44,327 nt of DNA from an uncultured Colwellia sp. (GTDB lineage: Bacteria > Pseudomonadota > Gammaproteobacteria > Enterobacterales > Alteromonadaceae), in NCBI GenBank assembly GCA_913062815.1, contig CAJXWZ010000038.1:1-44327 (forward strand), written 5' to 3'. The position numbers were made by a program, and so were the translations under genes. Shown here one piece after another: positions 18,807 through 25,910 of the stretch (position 1 is the first letter of the stretch; each line of letters starts with the position of its first letter). The notes under the pieces were generated by a model that was not told the DNA's origin, ran no database searches, and was given only the letters and a program-made list of their open reading frames with translations.

Positions 18807-21653
18807 ATGCAACATCATTCAAAGCAAAACTTCAAATTAACAAAACTTAGTTTGTGCTTATTGGCAGCATTATCAACACAAGCTGTACAAGCACAAGAAA
18901 ACGAACAAGCAAGTCAAGAAGCTGAAATTGAAAGGATCTCAGTCATTGGTAGTAATATTAAACGTGCTACTGATGTAAATACCTTACCGGTTACGTCAAT
19001 GACTGCACAAGATATTGAAAATACAGGTGCTATGACAGGTGATGAACTCATTCGTTCAATTCCTCAAATGGGCGCAGTAAACTTTGGCGCTTCTACCGGT
19101 AATGGCGGTGTAAATGATGCCCGCGGTGATGTTGCATCTATTAATTTACGTGGTGTTGGCTCGGGCAACACCCTAACTTTACTCAACGGTCGCCGTTTAG
19201 TTAGCCATCCTGGCACTCAATCTGAAAACTTTGTACCAGTTACTACAGTTAACACCAACACTTTACCGGTGCACGGCTTACGCTCTTTAGAAGTATTACG
19301 TGATGGTGCTGCGGCAATTTATGGCTCAGATGCAGTAGCAGGCGTTGTTAACTATGCCTTAAAAACAGACTATGAAGGCAGCAAAGTTCAACTTTCATAT
19401 GGCCAATCTCAAGGTACACCTCGTGATGATTTAACCTTTAGCTATTTAACAGGTTTAGAACTAAATGACGGTAAATCTCACCTAACTGGTTCTTTTACCT
19501 ATTATAAGCGTAATGGCATGATGGCAACTGAAAGACCCTACTCTGCCAGCCATGACTTACGCGAATACCCTAGCCTACCTGAAGCGTTTATTGGTGATAC
19601 CCAATTAGATAATCGTTCTACCAGTACGCCTTGGGGCGAATTTAACTCTGCAAGTTTAGGTACTTTCCATCTTCAACCTGATAGCTTATCAGGTTGTGTC
19701 GACTCTCCACTTAATCTTGAAGGTGTTTGTGTTGATAAAGGTAGCACTGGTAGAGATATTCGCTTTGACCGTGGTACTACTCGTTCATTATCTTCTGATG
19801 TAGACAGAGCAAATTTATACGCACATTTCACTCATAATATTAATGAAGATCTAACCTTCTTCTCTGAAGCTATTTATTATAGCGCCAAAGCAGAGCGTAC
19901 CCGTGAGCAAACACATAACTTAACCGCTCAACGTTTCAAAATTTCAGCAGATGCGGCTTATAACCCTTTTGGTGAAGAAGTCACTTTACGCAAAACTCGC
20001 CCAATTAATACGGGTGTTCGTCAGGTTGAAGTCAAAGATACGAGTTATAGAGTTCTAGCGGGTTTACAGGGCTATATGGGCGATTGGGAATGGGAAACAG
20101 CAGCTTTTTACAGTGCAGCTGAAACAAAAGATCAGGCTAACCGCGTACAGGCTAGTGCATTCCAAGCAGCCATTAATAGTACCGATATCGCAACGGCTTA
20201 TAATATTTTTGCTGGTGGCGATATAAATAATCCTAATACCACAGGAAATATTCCTATGGTTTCTCAAGCTATTTTAGATCAATTTATGGTTGATGTTCAT
20301 CGTGACTCTACCACCAGCCTAGCTTCATTTGATTTTAAAGTGAGTAATAGTGAGTTTTTTGAGGTACCGGCAGGCTATGTTGGCTTTGCCGCAGGTATGG
20401 AGTATCGCCATGAAAGCTTTGAAGATGACCGCGACAAACTTCTAGACGGCAGTAATCCATTTGTTGATGCTATTACCGGTGAAACCTTATCTGGCAGTGA
20501 CGTTATGGGCAGTAGTCCAACTGAAGACTCGAAAGCAAGTCGAAATGTTGCTTCTGCTTATGCTGAAGTTATAGTACCTATCATTGACACTGGTTCACAA
20601 TATGCGGAAATACAATTAGCGGCACGATACGAGAATTTTTCTGATATAGGTGATGCATTAAAACCTAAAATTGCAGCTTTTTACAAACCTACAGACTGGT
20701 TAAGTATTCGTGCCTCTTATGCAGGTGGCTTCAGAGCACCTGGCTTAGCACAAACCTCTGCAACAGCGGTACGTAGCAACAGTTTGTATGACCCTGTTCT
20801 AGATGACAGCTACGCTGTTATCGATGTGAGAAGTGCTAGTCCAGATCTTAGTCCTGAGGATGATGTAAATACATCTATTGGTATTATATTAGAGCCAACA
20901 GATAACTTAACCTTTACTATTGACGCATGGAAAATTGAACAAGAGAACTTAGTGGGTATTTTAGCGGGCTCTTCTCATTTACTTTATGATTCATTATTAC
21001 GCAGTGAAGGTTCAAGCAATCCAAATGTTATTCGTGATGCTGACAGCCTTGAAGTTATTCAAATTAATAACTTATATGAAAACTTAGATAAAAGAGATAT
21101 CTCGGGTATTGATTTCAGCCTGACGTATGATTTTGAAACGTCAATTGGTGACTTCGAATTTACCGCAAATGCTGCTCACCTAACAAAATTTGAGCAAGTT
21201 GCAGACCCGATCTCTGCTCTACTCGTTGCCGCACAAGAGTCTGGCAACCCCGCAGTTCCTGCTGATAGAGTTATTTCAAATGTTGGTGATCTAATGCAAG
21301 AAAATGGACGTCCTGAATGGCGAGGTAAAACCAGCTTAAATTGGAAGCATAATCAATGGCGTGCAGGCATCAGTGCAAATTATGTCAGCGATGTTTTTGA
21401 TACCAGCACAACAGCAACAGTTGATGGCGAAGTACTGCTTTTACCTGTAGATAGCTTTACAACAGTTGACGTATACACAGCTTATAAATTTGCTGAGGGT
21501 GACGCATTAGAAGGCTTATACCTGAAATTTGGTATACGAAATATTGGTGACGAAGAGCCACCATTAGCTGATGAGCTTGCTCATGGTTACTTTGGTAGTT
21601 TACATACCAATAAAGGTCGTTACGTTTACTTAAATTTAAGTAAAAACTTTTAA
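18807..21653 (+). CDS. TonB-dependent outer-membrane receptor
   Basis: An approximately 948-aa TonB-dependent receptor. A signal peptide (KLSLCLLAALSTQAVQA, cleaved before QENEQ) precedes a probable TonB box, ERISVIGS. The plug domain (about 50-170) includes LRGVGSGNTLTLLNGRRLV and LRDGAAAIYGSDAVAGVVN. The 22-strand-type barrel ends in the expected terminal Phe (LNLSKNF). ATG 18807 is preferred over GTG 18798 because AAAGGTG lies 6-7 bp upstream. It heads an operon with a carboxypeptidase, a D-aminoacylase and a solute-binding protein, so its cargo is probably a peptide or an acylated/D-amino-acid compound rather than iron. Similar receptors in marine bacteria import peptides or glycans. Confidence 0.93.
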   Translation: MQHHSKQNFKLTKLSLCLLAALSTQAVQAQENEQASQEAEIERISVIGSNIKRATDVNTLPVTSMTAQDIENTGAMTGDELIRSIPQMGAVNFGASTGNGGVNDARGDVASINLRGVGSGNTLTLLNGRRLVSHPGTQSENFVPVTTVNTNTLPVHGLRSLEVLRDGAAAIYGSDAVAGVVNYALKTDYEGSKVQLSYGQSQGTPRDDLTFSYLTGLELNDGKSHLTGSFTYYKRNGMMATERPYSASHDLREYPSLPEAFIGDTQLDNRSTSTPWGEFNSASLGTFHLQPDSLSGCVDSPLNLEGVCVDKGSTGRDIRFDRGTTRSLSSDVDRANLYAHFTHNINEDLTFFSEAIYYSAKAERTREQTHNLTAQRFKISADAAYNPFGEEVTLRKTRPINTGVRQVEVKDTSYRVLAGLQGYMGDWEWETAAFYSAAETKDQANRVQASAFQAAINSTDIATAYNIFAGGDINNPNTTGNIPMVSQAILDQFMVDVHRDSTTSLASFDFKVSNSEFFEVPAGYVGFAAGMEYRHESFEDDRDKLLDGSNPFVDAITGETLSGSDVMGSSPTEDSKASRNVASAYAEVIVPIIDTGSQYAEIQLAARYENFSDIGDALKPKIAAFYKPTDWLSIRASYAGGFRAPGLAQTSATAVRSNSLYDPVLDDSYAVIDVRSASPDLSPEDDVNTSIGIILEPTDNLTFTIDAWKIEQENLVGILAGSSHLLYDSLLRSEGSSNPNVIRDADSLEVIQINNLYENLDKRDISGIDFSLTYDFETSIGDFEFTANAAHLTKFEQVADPISALLVAAQESGNPAVPADRVISNVGDLMQENGRPEWRGKTSLNWKHNQWRAGISANYVSDVFDTSTTATVDGEVLLLPVDSFTTVDVYTAYKFAEGDALEGLYLKFGIRNIGDEEPPLADELAHGYFGSLHTNKGRYVYLNLSKNF

Positions 21654-21686
21654 TCTGTATTTAATTTGCATACAGATATAGTAATC

Positions 21687-21712
21687 AATATGGCTCTGTA
21701 AAGGGCCATATT
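21687..21712 (+). promoter_or_regulatory. Intra-operon hairpin between receptor and carboxypeptidase genes
   Basis: AATATGGCTCT/AGGGCCATATT forms an 11-bp stem with a GTAA tetraloop and one G-U pair. It sits 34 bp after the receptor stop and 34 bp before the next start. A smaller hairpin TCTGTAT/ATACAGA (21654-21676) precedes it. No T-run follows, so it may only attenuate transcription or protect the receptor mRNA, giving more receptor than downstream enzymes. Confidence 0.55.
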
Positions 21713-21745
21713 TACCTTCTTAGCTCCATTTATTAAGGTTTTTTT

Positions 21746-22948
21746 ATGAAAAACTTATTATTCATTTTCTCAATAGCTAGCTGTGCTTTCTCAGTGATCT
21801 CATGTAAATCAAACCAGCTAGATGCAGACACCAAATCGGAATATATTGCCAATACGGTACATTCATGTGAGCAAGGAAATGTAAGAATTACCACAGACTT
21901 TCCCTCTGGCCGAATGGGTGAATGTAAATTAATTGCGTTAAATGAATATGAAATCACCCTCATACCTGAAGGTACGCCAATTAACTCAAGCCCTTGGTAT
22001 GCTTTTAAAGTAGCAGCTGAAGAACGAACAAGTATAAAAATAAACATGTTAGTTCAAGGTGATAAGCACAGATATCCACCAAAAGTCAGTGCTAACGGCA
22101 AAACCTGGAAATTACAGCCATATAAAATGGCAGGCGAAGAACTTGTTGTGCATATTGAAGCGAGTAATGAAAGTACCTACATTGCTGGTCAAGAAATCAT
22201 CGACAATCAATACTACATCGATTGGGCGCAAGATTTATCTAAGAAATATGATGTTACTCACACTATATTAGGTCAATCCACCCAAGGTAAACCTATTTAT
22301 AAAATAGAGAGCAAACAACAAGATAACAATGAATGGTTAGTGATATTTGGTAGACAACATCCACCAGAAGTAACCGGTGCTTTGGCCCTTTTCCCTTTCA
22401 CAGAAACGCTACTGTCAACTACTGAACTTAGCAAAAAATATAAAGATAGATTTAATATCCTGATTATTCCAAACATCAACCCAGATGGCATTGAATTAGG
22501 AAACTGGCGTTTCAATGCCAATAACATCGATTTAAACAGAGATTGGCAAAATTTTAGTCAAGTTGAAACGCAGCAGATTGACCAGTATCTTGAACAATTG
22601 GTTGATCAAGGACAAAAAATAAAATTTGCTATCGACTTTCATTCAACTAGACATGATGTTTTCTATACCATGCCGGTGGATTATGGCGTAGAAGCACCGT
22701 ATTTTGTTATTCATTGGTTAAAGAGCCTTGATGAGCTTATGCCAAATTTTGATGTTGTAATGGAGCCGGGCAACACACCAAATAATGGCGTGTCAAAGCA
22801 ATATTTTGCTGATAAATTTGGTATTCATGCTATTACTTATGAAATGGGTGATAACACTGACCGTTACAAGATAATAGACATTGCAAATAAAGCAGCAAAC
22901 ACCTTAATGGAAAGTATGCTTTCGAGCACAAATCATAATATAGAGTAG
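21746..22948 (+). CDS. M14 zinc carboxypeptidase lipoprotein, CCP-like (deglutamylase-type)
   Basis: A 400-aa exported metallocarboxypeptidase. The signal peptide ends in a lipobox VISC (Cys20), so it is a predicted lipoprotein. Zinc ligands are H205 and E208 (RQHPPE) and H299 (DFHST). N264-R265 (LNRDW) should bind the substrate carboxylate and E366 (TYEMGD) is the probable catalytic base. Residues 45-150 resemble the beta-sandwich N-domain of cytosolic carboxypeptidases (CCP/AGBL, M14D): DFPSGRMGE, PWYAFKV, RYPPKVSANGKTWK. Eukaryotic CCPs remove C-terminal or gamma-linked glutamates, so a glutamate-specific peptidase is a reasonable guess. Specificity is not proven. It ends 4 bp before the next gene, implying coupling. 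Confidence 0.88.
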   Translation: MKNLLFIFSIASCAFSVISCKSNQLDADTKSEYIANTVHSCEQGNVRITTDFPSGRMGECKLIALNEYEITLIPEGTPINSSPWYAFKVAAEERTSIKINMLVQGDKHRYPPKVSANGKTWKLQPYKMAGEELVVHIEASNESTYIAGQEIIDNQYYIDWAQDLSKKYDVTHTILGQSTQGKPIYKIESKQQDNNEWLVIFGRQHPPEVTGALALFPFTETLLSTTELSKKYKDRFNILIIPNINPDGIELGNWRFNANNIDLNRDWQNFSQVETQQIDQYLEQLVDQGQKIKFAIDFHSTRHDVFYTMPVDYGVEAPYFVIHWLKSLDELMPNFDVVMEPGNTPNNGVSKQYFADKFGIHAITYEMGDNTDRYKIIDIANKAANTLMESMLSSTNHNIE

Positions 22949-22952
22949 AACA

Positions 22953-24530
22953 ATGAAACATTTCAAACTCAAACTTGCTGTTGCCGTAGTAAGTTCCGCT
23001 TTACTTTCATCTTGTTTAAAAAGCGAGTTAAAAACGATTGAAGTCAGCAAAATCGATACATTAATCATTAATGGCCAAGTGTACACTGGCGAAGTTGAAA
23101 ACGCACAGAATCTCGATATAGCCGTTTGCCAGCAAGTAATTTGTGGCATTTCTGATCCCAAAAAGCGTAATGAGTACTCCGCTAAGAAAATTATTGACGC
23201 ACAAGGTAAAATTGTAAGCCCTGGTTTTATCGACCCACACACACATAGCCTGACTGAATTACTTAGCAAAGACAAAAACCACAACTTGAACTACCTTACT
23301 CAGGGGGTAACTACTGTTGTTAATGGCAATGATGGTGGAGGTCCAGTAGACATAAAGAAAGTATCTAAACAATTAACAGCTAATGGTATTGGCACTAATG
23401 TCGCTTTATATGTAGGGCACGGAAGTTTAAGAGAAAAGGTTATTGGCAGAGAACAGCGCTTTGCAACACCCGCTGAACTCTTAGCAATGCAAACCCTATT
23501 AGCGCAAGGCATGAAAGATGGAGCTATCGGTTTATCTACTGGTCTTTATTATGTACCTGGCAGTTACGCCAATACAGATGAGGTAATAGCGCTCGCCAAA
23601 GTTGCTAGCCAATATAATGGTGTTTATGACACGCATTTAAGAGATGAAAGTACCTTTACTGTTGGCTTTATTTCAGCGTTGGATGAAGCCATTAATATTG
23701 CCAAACAAGCTAATATTCATCTACACCTAGCACATATAAAAGCTTTAGGTGTTGATGTCTGGGGACAAAGTAATACTGCGATAGCTAAAATAGAGCAAGC
23801 TCAAAGAGCAGGTGTTTCAATTTCTGCTGATCAATACCCTTGGCTAGCTTCAGGTACAAAATTACACAGTGCTGTTATGCCAAAATGGTTAATGGCTGAT
23901 TCAAAGGCGGCATTTCATCAACGTTTAAATCATCTAGATTTCGCCGACAGGATCACGGCAGAAATAAGCGAGAACATACGTCGTAGAGGTGGCCCTGAAG
24001 CGTTATATATAACTGAATTTAAAGACCCTGAATTAGTTTCATTAAACCTGAAACAAGTAGCTGACCTGAAAAACTTGACCGTTGTAGAAACAGCTATTGC
24101 GCTAGTCCAACAAGGCGAAGTCAGAGTTGCCTCATTTAATATGGCTCCAGAAGATGTAGAAAACTTTATGGTGCAACCTTGGGTGGTAACCTCGTCTGAT
24201 GGTACCAATGGCCATCCACGAAAATACGCCAGTTTTCCTAAGAAATATCAAAGCTATGTCGTTAAGAAAAAGTTACTCAGTCTTGGTGAATTCATTACAC
24301 GAAGTTCAAGTAAAACAGCTAAATTATTGGGTCTTGAAAAAAGAGGAACTCTAAAAAAGGGTTATCAAGCTGACATTATTATTTTTGATCCGGTAAATTT
24401 TTCTGCAAAAGCCGATTTCAGCCAATGGAATCAATTATCAACAGGCATTGAGCATGTTTTAGTTAATGGCAATTTAACCATTAGTGATAGTGTTTTTCAA
24501 AAAATTCTCGCCGGAGAAGTCGTTAAATAA
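22953..24530 (+). CDS. N-acyl-D-amino-acid deacylase-family amidohydrolase, lipoprotein
   Basis: A 525-aa amidohydrolase-superfamily enzyme of the D-aminoacylase group, which releases free D-amino acids from N-acyl forms. The lipobox is LSSC (Cys21). Motifs are PGFIDPHTH (metal ligands H96, H98), DTHLRDE (H228), LAHIKALG (H261) and TSSDGTNGHPRKY (catalytic D416). The usual GNCG metal-bridging cysteine of D-aminoacylases is replaced here by Asp127 (NGNDGGG), which may alter metal use or substrate. It is 4 bp from the M14 gene and 30 bp from the binding-protein gene, so it belongs to the operon. The acyl group and amino acid are unknown; N-acyl-D-glutamate is one option within the family. Confidence 0.88.
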   Translation: MKHFKLKLAVAVVSSALLSSCLKSELKTIEVSKIDTLIINGQVYTGEVENAQNLDIAVCQQVICGISDPKKRNEYSAKKIIDAQGKIVSPGFIDPHTHSLTELLSKDKNHNLNYLTQGVTTVVNGNDGGGPVDIKKVSKQLTANGIGTNVALYVGHGSLREKVIGREQRFATPAELLAMQTLLAQGMKDGAIGLSTGLYYVPGSYANTDEVIALAKVASQYNGVYDTHLRDESTFTVGFISALDEAINIAKQANIHLHLAHIKALGVDVWGQSNTAIAKIEQAQRAGVSISADQYPWLASGTKLHSAVMPKWLMADSKAAFHQRLNHLDFADRITAEISENIRRRGGPEALYITEFKDPELVSLNLKQVADLKNLTVVETAIALVQQGEVRVASFNMAPEDVENFMVQPWVVTSSDGTNGHPRKYASFPKKYQSYVVKKKLLSLGEFITRSSSKTAKLLGLEKRGTLKKGYQADIIIFDPVNFSAKADFSQWNQLSTGIEHVLVNGNLTISDSVFQKILAGEVVK

Positions 24531-24560
24531 ACTTTTAATATACAATTTGGTGGCTTAACA

Positions 24561-25325
24561 ATGACTTTACTTAACTCAATATTAGCAAAAACAAATGTTG
24601 CAAAAGTAATGATGTTAAGCCATTTAATATTTGCTCACTTGCTGGCTTCTACTTCCTCTTATGCACAAGAACAAACAATTCAAGCAGCGGTTGCCGATGG
24701 TTTTCACAATGGTTTACATGCGAAGTATTTGCACTATATTGCTAAAAAGTTATCTCTTCAACTTTCTACAACAGCAATGCCCTTTGCTCGACGATACGAA
24801 GAATTAAAAAAAGGCCGATTAGATATTATGATTGGTATTCAACATGCTCCACTGCGTTCTGAAGAAGTCACTTATCTTTACCCTGCTTATGAATCTCTCA
24901 CTTACCAGCTTTACGCTTTAACAAAAAACAGCCAGCAATTTCAGTCGTATGATGATATTCAAGGCAAAATCATCGGTATCAATCGCCATTCAAAGTACTT
25001 TGACAAATTTGATGACGACAAGACTATTATCAAATTTTCTACGACAACATTAAGACAAAAAATAGATCTATTGGTTCGTGGCAGAACAGACTTGTTCATT
25101 CATTACGAACAAAGTACTCAACCTAAGCTCATTGCACGTAACTTGACCAGTAAGGTAGCCAAAACCCCTTTTCAACCCGGCAATAAAATCCCACACTTTA
25201 TCGCTATTTCAAACAATTCAATCTTAATGGCAAGGAAAACAGAATTAGAACAAATCATAGTTGAAGGAATAGAGAATAATGATTTTTATAAGATAAGAGT
25301 AAATCATTACGCAAAGCTGCATTAA
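24561..25325 (+). CDS. Periplasmic amino-acid-type solute-binding protein (SBP_bac_3-like)
   Basis: A 254-aa protein with a signal peptide ending TSSYA before QEQTIQ (about residue 35). The remainder resembles family-3 extracellular solute-binding proteins (PAFARRYEELKKGRLDIMIG, YDDIQGKIIGINRHSKY, RQKIDLLVRGRTDLFIHY). These usually bind polar amino acids. No ABC permease or ATPase follows, so it may act as an orphan binding protein, a chemoreceptor partner or a helper of the operon. It is the last gene of the receptor operon and is followed by a GC-rich hairpin. Confidence 0.8.
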   Translation: MTLLNSILAKTNVAKVMMLSHLIFAHLLASTSSYAQEQTIQAAVADGFHNGLHAKYLHYIAKKLSLQLSTTAMPFARRYEELKKGRLDIMIGIQHAPLRSEEVTYLYPAYESLTYQLYALTKNSQQFQSYDDIQGKIIGINRHSKYFDKFDDDKTIIKFSTTTLRQKIDLLVRGRTDLFIHYEQSTQPKLIARNLTSKVAKTPFQPGNKIPHFIAISNNSILMARKTELEQIIVEGIENNDFYKIRVNHYAKLH

Positions 25326-25341
25326 TAAATTTACAAAGATA

Positions 25342-25362
25342 ACCCCACAACAACCGTGGGGT
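25342..25362 (+). terminator. Hairpin at the end of the receptor operon
   Basis: ACCCCAC/GTGGGGT forms a 7-bp GC-rich stem around AACAACC, 17 bp after the stop codon. No T-run follows, so termination efficiency is uncertain. Confidence 0.5.
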
Positions 25363-25427
25363 AGTCACATATTGAATAGAAAATAATGGCTATCAATTCG
25401 GTGAGTTAGTGAACAACTTTTCGATGT

Positions 25428-25442
25428 GTAACCTTGGGTTGT
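25428..25442. promoter_or_regulatory. Weak operator-like element GTAACCTTGGGTTGT
   Basis: It matches 12 of 15 bases of ATAACCTTAGGTTAT and keeps the dyad. It lies between the 3' ends of the binding-protein gene and the small minus-strand ORF, an odd place for an operator, so it may be chance. Confidence 0.2.
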
Positions 25443-25447
25443 TTTTA

Positions 25448-25642
25448 CTAATTATAACCTAACACATAACTGTTAGAGCTATCTTCAATAAGATCAAAGT
25501 AACGGATAAGTGGTGCATTCTCTTCCATAGTAATCAGTGTGGCTGAGCTTTCTTTATCACTCGGTGTATTTGTATTCAATTGATCATTTTCATGACTATT
25601 CAACTGACCCGTCATAGTCTCTTTTATGTTTTCATTGTTCAT
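25448..25642 (-). CDS. Small acidic protein, 64 aa, unknown
   Basis: I do not recognise this protein. The ORF can start at 25693, but the ATG at 25640-25642 sits 6 bp after AGGTG and is the better start, giving 64 aa beginning MNNENIKETMTG. It is strongly acidic and polar, rich in Asn, Ser and Glu, with no cysteine, signal peptide or membrane segment. A more hydrophobic C-terminal part reads APLIRYFDLIEDSSNSYVLGY. It is divergent from the capA-like gene and shares its 270-bp control region. It could be a small regulatory protein or a precursor peptide, but no modifying enzyme is nearby. A non-coding ORF is also possible. Confidence 0.45.
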   Translation of the reverse strand: MNNENIKETMTGQLNSHENDQLNTNTPSDKESSATLITMEENAPLIRYFDLIEDSSNSYVLGYN

Positions 25643-25741
25643 TGTCATCACCTGTTTCAATATGTGGGTTATGGTAAAACTGTTCATATCCATTTAACCC
25701 TAAGCCTTGTTCAAATAAAATTAACAAAAGTTCAGTTAAGC

Positions 25742-25757
25742 ATAAACTTAGGTTATA
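25742..25757. promoter_or_regulatory. Operator candidate between small ORF and capA-like gene
   Basis: ATAAACTTAGGTTATA keeps TTAGGTTAT and an imperfect left arm of the 13539 palindrome. A second motif, GAGTTATAGCCTTAACAACAA (25811-25830), resembles GGGTTATAGCTTAAGCAACAA upstream of gdh. The two sites are about 70 bp apart, as in the gdh control region. Confidence 0.4.
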
Positions 25758-25910
25758 TAGACAAAATCTAGCAATGAAGTAATAAATACACTATTTATTA
25801 CATAGTCGTTTGAGTTATAGCCTTAACAACAATACGAATAGCCTATTTTCTTTTGAGTTAGATATACTGAAGGAACACTCCCTTTTACCTAAAGCACAAG
25901 AGAAAAAATA

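Noticed and set aside
21733..22047. 104-aa minus-strand ORF over the M14 gene start
   Set aside because: It overlaps the signal peptide and N-domain of the supported M14 gene and runs antisense to the operon.
25448..25693. RiPP precursor interpretation of the small acidic ORF
   Set aside because: There is no Cys, no clear leader/core pattern I recognise and no ATP-grasp, radical SAM, lanthipeptide or YcaO gene nearby; kept only as an unknown small protein.
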